Source of the DNA: Phaeosaccion multiseriatum
Taxonomy: Eukaryota; Ochrophyta, other classes
Assembly: GCA_965112735.1 (NCBI GenBank)
Contig: OZ218953.1
Coordinates: 3,162,001 to 3,226,000 of the forward strand
Reading direction: 5' to 3'
Length of the DNA: 64,000 bases
Position 1 is the first letter of the stretch. Each line of letters starts with the position of its first letter. A program made the position numbers and the translations under genes. Below are positions 50,965-61,615 of this stretch, one piece after another. The notes below the pieces were generated by a model that made no database searches, had not been told where the DNA came from, and worked only from the letters and a program-made list of their open reading frames with translations.

Positions 50965-52817
50965 ATGATTGGCGTCAGAGATAATAGAGCTGCAACGATT
51001 CTGCTACTGCTGTCTGCCTCTGCTGCCTACGCCTTCAACGCATCTCAGCTCGCAAAGCTGCAGCAGCATCAACCAAGGATCAACAAGGTGATGAAGGGAG
51101 GAGGGAAAATCCTGCCTCCGCCCTCTTTGCTCCATGCCCAGGAGTTGGGAAGTAGAAGGAGAAGCACCAGCAGCAGCAGTAGCCCTACTACCACCGGCAC
51201 TGCTCTCACGGATTCGACAACGACTGTAGCACGGAGAGAGAATGCTGGTATACCTCGCCGTCTGCCCTCCCTGATGGAGACAGCGCAGCAAGAATTGCTC
51301 AGACAACAGCAGGAAGGAGGAAGGGAAAGGAGGAAGGAGAACGGCAAGCGCCGTCGGGAGAGAAACCTCAGTATCAAGCAAGACTTGGAGTCGAAGGACC
51401 TGACGCCACTCAAGGTCAGGGCTTTGGAAGGGCCGTCGTGCCTTCGAATTCACTGGCGACTTGCACCCTGTTTCCCAAAATTGCTCTCGCTCTCGGCCTT
51501 TTGACTTTTTGGGTGCCGATGTGGCCAAATACAGGTCACCACTTCTCCGGAGTTGCGAGCGCGCCTCCGACTAAAGGGTCGGGAGAAGAGGTCCAGAGTG
51601 TTTGTTTCACAAGAGGACCTACAACGGGAGGAAGGCTTGCTGGAAACCATCAGCGAGGCGATCACTGAGGCCTTTCCGCTCAAGGGTCTACCGTTTGTTC
51701 TCAGGTAAGGGCAGTGATACTTCAGAGAGTCAGGGGGATGGGGTCGCAGTCTTCCTTGTTGGAACAGAAGCTAGCCCACAACAAAGGCTGAGAAGGTTAG
51801 CTCTGGGCATTAGATTCCTCTGCTTGGTCCGCGCTGAGTACTTTCTCTCCTCCGTATCTCTTATCCTTATCGTGCAGTGTAAAGACAGATCGGGAAGGGG
51901 ACAAGGCTCGGCTCACAGACGATGCCGGAATGCGAGAGGCGCTTCACTGGGCGGTGAGTGATACCTATGATAACCAAAGTTTTCAGCCTCCGGGCTCTTG
52001 CCATTCTCCCCCCCGTGCTGTCCTTCCTGGGCCTGACTGTCCATATGCCCCCCCCCCCCCTCGCCTTTTGCCTTCATTGAAGGAGACGGAGGGCAAGGAG
52101 CTTTACATATTCCTCGACGTTCACCCCGATATCCCGGAGGAGGAAGTGCCGCCTTATTTGCAGAATCTGCCCGACGTAGAGGACCCAGATCAGTGGCAGA
52201 TGATTTCCTTCTACAGGTGAGTGATTCTCTTGCCCGTCCGAGACTCGTGACTCTTCCTCTCTCTCCCTCCTGCCCCCTCTGTCCTCTCCCTCTCTCCTCC
52301 TCTCCCTCTCTCCTCTCTCTCCCTCCCTCTCTCCTCTCCCTCTCTCCTCTCTCTGTCTCCCTCTCTCCTTCTCTCCTGTCCCTCTCTCCTTCTCTCGAGG
52401 GCAGCGTGCGAAGGCGTTAAGTTGGTGAAGGAGATGCGCGCAGACGGCCTCGAACCCGATGACGCGACCTACAGATCCATTATCGATCTCCTGTCCGTGC
52501 ACGAGCAATGGAGCTTGGCCGACGGCGCGTACGCAGAGGCCATCGCACACAGTGTAATGTCGCATTGGAAGAAGAGCGATGAAGGCAAGGTGATGGACTT
52601 GCACGAGCACTCGGAGTGGACCGCCAAGGCCGCCCTTCGCTACGCTCTCCACGTGGAGAAGGCGAAAGGCAGGATCACTGTCATCACCGGGCGAGGCCGT
52701 GGTAGCGGTATCAGCGTGCTCAAGCCTGCGGTGCTGGCGTACCTCAACGAAGAGCTCAGACTCCCCGCTACGGAGCAGGACAGCAACGAGGGCGCTGTGG
52801 ATTTCAAGGTGGACTAG
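50965..52817 (+). CDS. Chimeric gene: TrhO N-terminal exons joined to a PPR-Smr C-terminus
   Basis: Proposed exons 50965-51414, 51535-51704, 51878-51953, 52083-52216, 52400-52817: 415 aa, in frame throughout. Exons 1-4 copy those of the intact TrhO gene, including the presequence ILLLLSASAAYAFNASQL. The fifth exon is the 3' end of the PPR-Smr gene, joined across the duplication junction. The TrhO intron's CT-rich tract now ends TCTCTCGAG, and splicing there gives the phase that reads EGVKLVKEMRADGLEPDD and the whole Smr domain (VITGRGRGSGISVLKPAV). Compared with the PPR parent, the junction copy lacks 1 nt (TTTATTTTGG became TTAAGTTGG), exactly what this frame needs. The TrhO catalytic domain is absent. 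The product would be a plastid-type presequence, the unknown N-terminal region and Smr. Expression is unproven; a dead remnant is the alternative. Confidence 0.55.
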
Positions 52818-53224
52818 CAGAAATCCTCTTCCTCTAAACGGAAAAGTGTCCATACAACCTTTATCAGTTTCGGGTTCAATTGAACGGCGACATCCACCCG
52901 CCCCGCCTTTTTTTCTTCTTTAGCCACTACTGGCGCCCCCCCCCTGTCTTAGCCCTGCCTCTTACGAACACATTGCCACCTTTAGAAGTCGGAAGTAAGA
53001 TATAGTTAATTATTTGATAATATAACGTACGCGACCCTCAATTGTCACCCCTCCTCTTCCCCTCCCTCCTGGGGCGCTTCAGCGCTCTGCCCGCTCGAGA
53101 CTTGGCACCCGAGACTAGTGCCACGTCGCTGTCCTCCTCTTGCCCTCTATCTCCTTCGTCTGATTGTTTGGCCTCTCCTTCGTCCACCGGCACGCCTGTT
53201 CCCTCCTCCTCCTACAATTTGGTG

Positions 53225-53803
53225 CTATTTGGGCCTCATAAGCCAATAGCTCATCTTCAACAGTAAGTCAACAGCCTTGTCCAACTCGTTGCTGCGGTAG
53301 GCAAGCAACGCCTCGTATACGGGTATGCCAATGTGTCGCATGACCCAAGCGTCGTCAGAGGCCAGCGGAGGGGTGCTGTAGGCCCGGTCTGGAGGGAAGG
53401 AGCTGATGGGTACGCCTGGATACGGGTGAGGAGGAGAGCCGCCGCCCTGTTGTCGTCCACTGCCACCTTTCCTCTCCTCTTCCTCCTCTGCCTTCTTCAA
53501 TGCCTGCTCAGCCCTGGCTCTGAGCTCGGCTCTATTCTCCGCCTCCTGTCCGCTCCCGCTCCTCCACCGCCTTGTCGCCTTCCCTCCACCTCCCCCTGCT
53601 CCTGCCGCCGCCCCCTGCTGTTGCTCTTGTCCTTCTTCCAACAGCACGTAAAGGCTATGCCGAGTGGCATCCATCATGTTGAGAAAGGGTCCCTGGCGTG
53701 CCTCCTCCCCCCCTTGCCCTTCCCCCCCCCCCATCCCCCTCCTCCGCATGTGGCCCGTACCCTCCCCTCCCCCTCCTGCCTCTCCTCCCCTATAAGACTC
53801 CAC
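53225..53803 (-). pseudogene. TTC38-like C-terminal gene fragment, copy 2
   Basis: Near-identical duplicate of the fragment at 48343-48921 (192 aa, only a few substitutions such as RSNELDK for RSDELDK and MMDATRH for MMGATRH). It again ends LKMSYWLMRPK. The same caution applies: it is only the end of a TTC38-like protein, and the conserved open frame may reflect the recent age of the duplication rather than function. Confidence 0.4.
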
Positions 53804-53936
53804 GCTACCGCTGCTCCTGTCGCTGCCTCACACGGAGATGTGCATCCTCCCTAGCAGCTGCTCCGCCTTACCCCTCCATTCGTCCGCCATCGCCCCCTCC
53901 TGCCGACAGGTCGACGTGGGTAGAGCTGTGGCACAA

Positions 53937-55736
53937 CTATGGGTCTATCCTTTGTGCTTTGGAAGGCCTTCCTCCTTGCGACGTTTCATTCTCCCTTGAC
54001 TGACGCCACCCCATGCAGACGAGCCACTTGCGTCGCTCCCATGCTGCAAGAGCGAGAGGCCAGCAGAAAAAAGGAGGGGGGGCGGCGAGGGTGCGAGCAA
54101 AGGGGACGATAAGGTCTTTCTCAGGCAGCCAAGCAGGCAGGCAGGCAGGCAGACAGGCAGGCAAGCAGGCAGGCAAGTAAGCAGGCAAGCAGGCAGGCAG
54201 GCAAGCAGGCAGGCAGGCAGGCAGGCAGACAGGCAGGCAGGCAGATAGACAGGTAATACCTGCGTCTCTGATCTCTTCTCGGATGCACTCTGCCATCTCG
54301 GGACTCGAAGCCAGTTCCAGGGCCGTTTTACCGGCGTCGTTCCAACCCTGCAGTGCATGGCTCCGAACCTGATGGTAACACCCAGCGCGTAAAAGACACC
54401 TCGCAACCATAAGGTGCCCACTTTGAGACGCTGCCATCAATGGAGTCATCCCACGCCAGTGTGCTTGATCTTTGTTCACGCCCACGGAAAGCAGCAGCTG
54501 CACCACCGCCGTATGCCCTTGTATACACGCCACCATGAAGGCAGTCAAACCATTTGCGTCCACATGGTCCTTGTTCACCCGAGCGTCGAGGAGCAGCTGC
54601 ACCACCGCCGTATGCCCTTCGGAACACGCTATGGTGAGGGAAGTCTGACCACCTGCGCCCACATGGTCCTTGTTCACCCCAGCGTCGAGGAGCAGCTGCA
54701 CCACCGCCGTATGCCCTTGCATACACGCTATGGTGAGGGCAGTCTGACCACCTGCGCCCACATGGTCCTTGTTCACGCCAGCGTCGAGGAGCAGCTGCAC
54801 CACCGCCGTATGCCCTTGGGAACACGCCGCTATTAAGGCAGTCAAACCATTTGCGTTCACATGGTCCTTGTTCACCCGAGCGTCGAGGAGCAGCTGGACC
54901 ACCGCCGTATGCCCTTGGTAACACGCCGCTGTGAGGGCAGTTGCACCATCTGCGTTCACATGGTCCTTGTTCACCCGAGCGTCGAGGAGCAGCTGCACCA
55001 CCGCCATATGCCCTTGGTGACACGCCATCATGAGGGCAGTCTGACCACCTGCGCCCACATGGTCCTTGTTCACCCGAGCGTCGAGGAGCAGCTGCACCAC
55101 CGCCGTATGCCCTTGCATACACGCTATGGTGAGGGCAGTCACACCACCTCCACCCACATGGTCCTTGTTCACGCCAGCGTCGAGGAGCAGCTGCACCACC
55201 GCCGTATGCCCTTGGGAACACGCTGTGGTGAGGGCAGTGGAACCACTTGCGTCAACATGGTCCTTGTTCACGCCAGCGTCGAGCAGCAGCTGCACCACCG
55301 CCGTATGCCCTTCGGAACACGCTGTGGTGAGGGCAGTCTGACCACTTGCGCTCACATGGTCCTTGTTCACGCCAGCGTCGAGCAGCAGCTGCACCACCGC
55401 CGTATGCCCTTGGTGACACGTCATCATGAGGGCAGTCTGACCACCTGCGCCCACATGGTCGTCCGTGTTTACCCGAGCGTCGAGGAGCAGCTGCACCACC
55501 GCCGCATGATTTATGATACACGCACACAAGAGTGCCGTCCTCCCCATATTGTCCCTGTAGTCCTTGTCCACACCAGCCAACAGCAGCTGCTGCACCGCCA
55601 CTTCATTACCTGTCAGACACGCCTTCATCAGCGAACTTCTTCCATCCCCATCCACATGATCCTTGTTGGCCAACAGCCATACCGTCTCCCGCTTCTTCCC
55701 TTCCTCCTCCTGTGCCCGCATTAACCGTGTGCGCAT
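53937..55736 (-). CDS. Ankyrin-repeat protein, copy 2
   Basis: Two exons: complement(53937-54043, 54260-55736), 527 aa, 34 residues longer than copy 1, i.e. one more ankyrin repeat (33 residues) plus an extra Asp in VNTDDHVGAGG. N-terminal and C-terminal flanks are almost identical to copy 1, but the order of inner repeat variants differs, as expected if unequal crossing-over or gene conversion shuffled them. The same (CCTG)n intron and basic second exon are present. The frame also stays open through the intron tract, so the unspliced frame is longer (599 aa); the GCAG/GTATTACC donor shared with copy 1 argues for splicing. Confidence 0.85.
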   Translation of the reverse strand: MRTRLMRAQEEEGKKRETVWLLANKDHVDGDGRSSLMKACLTGNEVAVQQLLLAGVDKDYRDNMGRTALLCACIINHAAVVQLLLDARVNTDDHVGAGGQTALMMTCHQGHTAVVQLLLDAGVNKDHVSASGQTALTTACSEGHTAVVQLLLDAGVNKDHVDASGSTALTTACSQGHTAVVQLLLDAGVNKDHVGGGGVTALTIACMQGHTAVVQLLLDARVNKDHVGAGGQTALMMACHQGHMAVVQLLLDARVNKDHVNADGATALTAACYQGHTAVVQLLLDARVNKDHVNANGLTALIAACSQGHTAVVQLLLDAGVNKDHVGAGGQTALTIACMQGHTAVVQLLLDAGVNKDHVGAGGQTSLTIACSEGHTAVVQLLLDARVNKDHVDANGLTAFMVACIQGHTAVVQLLLSVGVNKDQAHWRGMTPLMAASQSGHLMVARCLLRAGCYHQVRSHALQGWNDAGKTALELASSPEMAECIREEIRDAGITCLSACLPVCLPACLPACLPACLPAYLPACLPACLPACLPAWLPEKDLIVPFARTLAAPPPFFCWPLALAAWERRKWLVCMGWRQSRENETSQGGRPSKAQRIDP

Positions 55737-55967
55737 GATGCTTGCTTTTGCTTTGCTTACTCTTAACTGATCGTCTACTCAGCACCACCGAGGATATTTA
55801 TATATACCCCTTGGGACCACCACCAGTGGGAAAAAAGAACCGAACTGCCACTCAAACCTTCACCAACTCGGACATTACTTTTAGACAAATAGATGGCACT
55901 TAAAGGTATACAATCTCGATCTCCCCCAATTGTCTCCCCCTTTGAATTATATCCCCGGAGAGAGCCC
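55737..55967. promoter_or_regulatory. Divergent promoter region, unit 2
   Basis: These 231 bp lie between the ankyrin copy 2 start (minus) and the TrhO-TrmR start (plus). They are homologous to 50721-50964. An in-frame ATG at 55893 (MALKGIQS) is absent from unit 1 and was not chosen as start. Confidence 0.4.
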
Positions 55968-58900
55968 ATGATTGGCGTCAGAGATAATAGAGCTGCAACG
56001 ATTCTGCTGCTGCTGTCTGCCTCTGCTGCCTACGCCTTCAACGCATCTCAGCTCGCAAAGCTGCAGCAGCATCAACCAAGGATCAACAAGGTGATGAAGG
56101 GAGGAGGGAAAATCCTGCCTCCGCCCTCTTTGCTCCATGCCCAGGAGTTGGGAAGTAGAAGGAGAAGCACCAGCACCAGCAGTAGCCCTACTACCACCGG
56201 CACTGCTCTCACGGATTCGACAAGCACTGTAGCACGGAGGGAGAATGCTGGTATACCTCGCCGTCTGCCCTCCCTGATGGAGACAGCGCAGCAAGAATTG
56301 CTCAGACAACAGCAGGAAGGAGGAAGGGAAAGGAGGAAGGAGAACGGCAAGCGCCGTCGGGAGAGAAACCTCAGTATCAAGCAAGACTTGGAGTCGAAGG
56401 ACCTGACGCCACTCAAGGTCAGGGCTTTGGAAGGGCCGTCGTGCCTTCGAATTCACTGGCGACTTGCACCCTGTTTCCCAAAATTGCTCTCGCTCTCGGC
56501 CTTTTGACTTTTTGGGTGCCGATGTGGCAAAATACAGGTCACCGCTTCTCCGGAGTTGCGAGCGCGCCTCCGACTAAAGGGTCGGGAGAAGAGGTCCAGA
56601 GTGTTTGTTTCACAAGAGGACCTACAACGGGAGGAAGGCTTGCTGGAAACCATCAGCGAGGCGATCACTGAGGCCTTTCCGCTCAAGGGTCTACCGTTTG
56701 TTCTCAGGTAAGGGCAGTAATACTTCAGAGAGTCAGGGGGATGGGGTCGCAGTCTTCCTTGTTGGAACAGAAGCTAGCCCACAACAAAGGCTGAGAAGGT
56801 TAGCTCTGGGCATTAGATTCCTCTGCTTGCTCCGCGCTGAGTACTTTCTCTCCTCCGTATCTCTTATCCTTATCGTGCAGTGTAAAGACAGATCGGGAAG
56901 GGGACAAGGCTCGGCTCACAGACGATGCCGGAATGCGAGAGGCGCTTCACTGGGCGGTGAGTGATACCTATGGTAACCAAAGTTTTCAGCCTCCGGGCTC
57001 TTGCCATTCTCCCCCCCGTGCTGTCCTTCCTGGGCCTGACTGTCCATATGCCCCCCCCCCCCCTCGCCTTTTGCCTTCATTGAAGGAGACGGAGGGCAAG
57101 GAGCTTTACATATTCCTCGACGTTCACCCCGATATCCCGGAGGAGGAAGTGCCGCCTTATTTGCAGAGTCTGCCCGACGTAGAGGACCCAGATCAGTGGC
57201 AGATGATTTCCTTCTACAGGTGAGTGATTCTCTTGCCCGTCCGAGACTCGTTACTCTTCCTCTCTCTCTCCCTCCCGCCCCCTCTCTCCTCTCCCTCTCT
57301 CTCTCCCTCTCTCTCCTCTCCCCCTCTCCTCTGTCTGTCTCCCTCTCTCCTCGCTCCTCTCCCTCTCTCCTCTCCCTCTCTCCTCTCCCTCTCTCTCTCT
57401 CGCCCTCTCTCTCCCTCCCTCTCTCCTCTCTCTGTCTCCCTCTCTCCTCTCTCCTCTCCCTCTCCCCTCTCTCCCTCTCTTCTCTCTCTCCTTCTCTCCT
57501 CTCCCTCTCTTCTCTCTCTCCTCTCCCTCTCTCCTCTCTCCTCTCTCTCTCCCTGTATCCCTCTCTTTCCTCTCCCTCTCTCCTCTCTCTTCCCCTCTCT
57601 CGTATCCCTCTCCTCTGTGTCTCCCTCTCTCTCCTTCCCTCTCTCCCCTCTCTCTCCCTCTCTCCTCTCTCTCTCTCTCCTCTCTCCTCTCCCTCCTCTC
57701 GCCGCAGCTGTAACTCACCGTGCTCGGGCATCCATCCCCCCCCCCCACCCTCCCCTCTCCCCTCCCCATCAGATTTGTGCCGATCGATGATCCGGAGACG
57801 TTCACGTTGATGCTGCAGATGCTGTGGAGGCCGCTGGGGGTGTTTGGGAGGGTGTATGTAGCCCACGAGGGCATCAATGCCCAAATGAGTGTACCTCTCC
57901 AAGTGATGGATCGCTTTAAGCTGGCTGTGGACTCCGTCGAGAAGCTGCAGGGTGTTTACATAAACAAGGTGAGAAGGAAGGGAACCTTGCGTGTGTGTGG
58001 GGGGGGCGATGTCGAGAGGGCTCTCTTTTTCTCTCTCTCTGTGTGTGTGTGTGTCTCTCTCTCTCTGTCCCTGTCTTTCTCTCTCCGGTGGGAAGGGCGG
58101 GCGGACGCGTTCACTCACTGAATTTGTATCAAATGAAGGAGATAGGGTAGCGCGCTGAACCCCCCCTCGTCATTGTGCCTGTTGTGCCTTCCTGCGCCCC
58201 CTCGCATCCGGGCAAGGATACGGAGGTCTGGAGTCGGGACAAGTTCAACTCGAGGAGGTGAGTGCCATAGAGTGCCATAGAGCGATGGCAGTGGGTGGGT
58301 CCTCTTGACGTGTCGTCCCATGTGGTGGATCTACAAAGTGAAGGCGGAATCCAATCCAAGACTGGCATTTTCCTTACGTACGTACATACTCTACCGCATG
58401 TCCCTGATGGCCACAACCACAAGGCCCTTTTCCAACCTGCATGTTCGGATGCGGCACCAAATCGTCTCTGACGGGTTGGACCCAGTCACTACGGCGCTGC
58501 AATTCGACTCCAACATTGGAGAGGGCATGGAGCCCGACGCTTGGCACGAGATGGTGGACAGGGACGACACCGTCGTTCTAGACTGTAGAAACACTTACGA
58601 AACGGATGTTGGCATTTTTGACACGGGTACGTAACGTTACGTATTCGGGGTCACGCAGCACTGGAGGTCTGACTTGACTGTCAGCGCCCACACATCCGAT
58701 TTGATTGATTGACTGACTGACTGACTGACTGACTGACTGACTGACTGACTGAGTGACTCACTGACTGGTTGGACGAACAACCGAATGTCTCAAGACTGAC
58801 GAACTGCTGGCGTGGCGTTTCCGGCCACCCATCCATGCGCCCCCTCTCCCCCCTCCCCCCTGCTTCCCTCCCCTCCCCACATGGATTTTTCCACCCCCGC

Positions 58901-60060
58901 CCGCTCCTCCCCCTCCCTCGGCACAGCCGTTCCGCTGGACACCTCCTTCTTCCGCGAGTCTTGGGACTCCTTACGGCAGTCCCTCCGAGACACACCCAAG
59001 GATCGCCCAGTGCTCACATACTGCACCGGGGGGATTCGGTGCGTCAAGATTGCCGCCTATCTGGAGCAGGAGATGGGCTTCACCAACGTCAAGCGCCTCA
59101 ATGGGGGCATTATAAAGTACGCCAGGTGAGTCATGACGTAGGTCCGAAAAGCCGAGAAGGAGGGGATGGTGTGGAGCAATTGGAGTGTTTCGTTACGTCG
59201 GTAAGCGGCGTTCCGACGCTCGCAAGTCGCGCGCCAGACGAGGTATAGTTACTTTGTTAATGTGTAGTTACTCGAGGGCTTCCATATACCCCAACCCGTG
59301 TTCCATGCGGACGGCAGGTGGTGGGTGGTGGTGACTTTCTAAACACGAGTGTCCTCCTGTCCTCTTGACTCGCCAGGTATATCAGCAAGCTGCAAGAGGA
59401 GGGGGGCACCACCAGCAAGTTCAAGGGAAAGAACTACGTGTTTGACAATCGAATGGGAGAGAGAATTACCCAAGACGTGCTCTCAAATTGTGATCAATGT
59501 GGGACCCCCAACGACGACCACGTGAGTAGATCAAGGAGAACCCAAGAAGAAGATAGAGTGACTTGACACGTTTGGTACAGAGAGAGTTGTGTATGGTTGG
59601 GTGGAGAGAGAAGGCTTTTGGCAGTGCGGACACGACAGTGTTTGTGTATGCGTTGTGGGTTTCGGCGGTCGGCGTGAGTGTGGAGTAACGAGCGACTGTT
59701 TTTTCATCTAAATTTGATGCGCTCTCAGGTGAATTGTCGTAACGAACGCTGTGACGTCAGATTCATACAGTGCTCAGCCTGTGGTCAAAAGTACGACGGC
59801 TGCTGCAGCAAAGCGTGCCAAATCATGCGCGCAGCAGTACTAGCTGGTGACACGGCAGCGGTTGGGGCAGCAGCAGTAGCACCAGCAACAGGTGGTGGAC
59901 TATCCTCGGGGGGTGTGCTCACCGCGCCTTCCACGAGACGCGCTACTCTACCGCCGAACATCGCCAAGGTGGTGCAAGCGCAGCAGGGAGCACATCCAAT
60001 CTCTGCGGGTACTGCGGCCACCATCACTACGGATACTCCTCCCCACAGTAGCGAGGACGC

Positions 60061-60091
<31 letters not shown>

Positions 60092-61163
60092 CAGGAGCAG
60101 CGGGAGGTTGTGCCGCAGCGGTTTCAGAACACAGGCCTCAATCGCAAGATGGATGAGCTCATGGAGCGGTATGCCTCTGACAAGTCCAGCGAGGAGCCAG
60201 CCCTCCTCGCACGACTGCGGTGAGTGTGCGAGAGTGGGGCTGAGAGTGCCGTGTTGGAGAGTTTTCAGTTTATGTGACCTATCAATATCGAACACCATAA
60301 ATGGTGTTCATACCGAAGCTTCTGTGTTGCCTACTCCCATGGATGTTAGAGAGTGGGGTTGAGAATCCCATAGATCAATTGGACGCTTTTTGGGAGGGTG
60401 GGGAGGTGAAGAGCACTACCATGAGTTAGTTGGGTACGTGTGCAACCCAACCTCTTCCGTTTGCGTTGCGTTTGTAGTAAGCATGGCAGCGTTCGTTGCC
60501 CTCCGCTCCCCCGCCCCCCCAGGTTGTCCTTGCTTACTTACTTACGTACTTACTTACTTACCTCTGAATGAATGCACACGCGAACACAGGAAGGAGACAT
60601 CCGAGGCGTACTCATCGGCGGCCCATATGCTTGCGGGTCACCTCCAAGGGCGGCTTCTTACGCTCTTGACGAAACTACTCGGTGCCCAAAGAGTCTTGGA
60701 GATTGGCTGTTTTACAGGCTACAGTGCGCTGTGCTTTGCGGAGGGTCTTTGTTCGACTGCGGACGACCCCTCGACGACTGAGGGCCTCGACAGCCTCGCT
60801 GGTACATCGGGCCAGAGGAAGGACGAGAGGAGGGACCAAGAAGTCGTGACGTGCGAGATTGATCCGCGATGCGCCGCTTTTGCGCAGCGTTTCTTCGATG
60901 AGAGCGAGTACGGCGGCAGAATACGTGTCGAGCTTCGACCGGCGATGGACACGCTTCAGGGTATGGTGGAGGGAGGAGAGCAACCCTTTGATATCGTCTT
61001 TATCGACGGAGACAAGCGCATGTACCGGACATACTACGACACGATAATGGACAATCGCTTGTTGAGCAAGAATGGCATCTTGCTGGTGGACAATGTCATG
61101 TTTCATGGGGAGGTTCTGGAAGTGGAGCAGGAGAGGAGCGAGGAGGCAAGCCAGGATGGCAGT

Positions 61164-61196
<33 letters not shown>

Positions 61197-61255
61197 GGTG
61201 GAGCACTGAGCGAGGTAGGAGGGCTTGAAGCTGAAGGAGTACCAGCAGCAACAAG

Positions 61256-61299
<44 letters not shown>

Positions 61300-61523
61300 C
61301 ATCAGTAGTGGCATCGGCAGCAGCAGTAGTCGGAGCTGAGGCAGGAGCAGGCGGAAGGGGAGGAGGAAAGGAGGACAAAATTCTGGCCAAACGAGTGAAG
61401 AGGCGGAGAAGAATCGCCGAGAGCCTGGCGGACTTCAATGACCACGTCAACGCCGACCCTCGGGTAGAGATCGTCGTGCTTCCCTTGAGGGACGGTCTAA
61501 CACTGGTGCGATGGAAAGGCTGA
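55968..61523 (+). CDS. TrhO-TrmR fusion: tRNA U34 hydroxylase joined to an O-methyltransferase, plastid-type presequence
   Basis: Eleven exons: 55968-56417, 56538-56707, 56881-56956, 57086-57219, 57773-57968, 58217-58257, 58424-58626, 58927-59125, 59377-59521, 59729-60219, 60590-61523; 1,012 aa with every junction in phase. Residues 1-25: hydrophobic signal ending AAYA, then Phe (secondary-plastid type). Residues 30-270: unrecognised. About 275-620: TrhO (formerly UPF0176/YceA), with FYRFVPIDDPE, VYVAHEGINAQMSVP, VVLDCRNTYETDVGIF, active-site TYCTGGIRC (Cys456), LNGGIIKY, then the Cys-rich tail (Cys at 528, 531, 541, 546, 553, 556, 562, 563, 567). About 702-1012: class I methyltransferase, with VLEIGCFTGYSALCFAEG, TCEIDPRCAAFAQ, VFIDGDKRMYRTYYD, LLVDNVMFHG, and DGLTLVRW at the end. 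TrhO makes ho5U34; TrmR methylates it to mo5U34. Domain calls are firm; activity and location are inferred. Confidence 0.87.
57240..57705 (+). repeat. (CTCTCC)n tract in TrhO intron 4
   Basis: A polypyrimidine microsatellite fills the intron 57220-57772. The shorter version in unit 1 (52256-52398) is where the duplication junction falls. Confidence 0.93.
58709..58752 (+). repeat. (CTGA)n tract in TrhO intron 7
   Basis: About 11 CTGA units lie in the intron 58627-58926, the same repeat class as at 9657 and 33661. Confidence 0.9.
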
Positions 61524-61615
61524 TTGACTGATTGATCAATTGATTGATTATTGTGAGGGTGAAACATTTCACAGCTCAAAACTATCGTACCTACTGTTTA
61601 TATGAGGGTGTTTTG

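Larger units (their letters stand above)
47519..57240. repeat. Head-to-tail tandem duplication, about 5 kb per unit
   Basis: Unit 1 is about 47519-52398 and unit 2 about 52399-57240. Each holds the end of the PPR-Smr gene (+), a TTC38-like fragment (-), an ankyrin-repeat gene (-) and the first four exons of a TrhO gene (+). The offset is about 4,880 bp at the left and 5,003 bp at the right; the difference is mainly one extra ankyrin repeat plus small indels. The left breakpoint lies in the coding region of the PPR gene. The right one lies in the CT-rich intron 4 of TrhO. Unit 1 therefore lacks the TrhO 3' end, and unit 2 lacks the PPR 5' end. Confidence 0.9.

Noticed and set aside
53937-55736. 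A 599-aa unspliced ankyrin protein
   Set aside because: Copy 1 cannot be read through in the same way; both copies share donor, acceptor and second exon, so the spliced 527-aa form is preferred.
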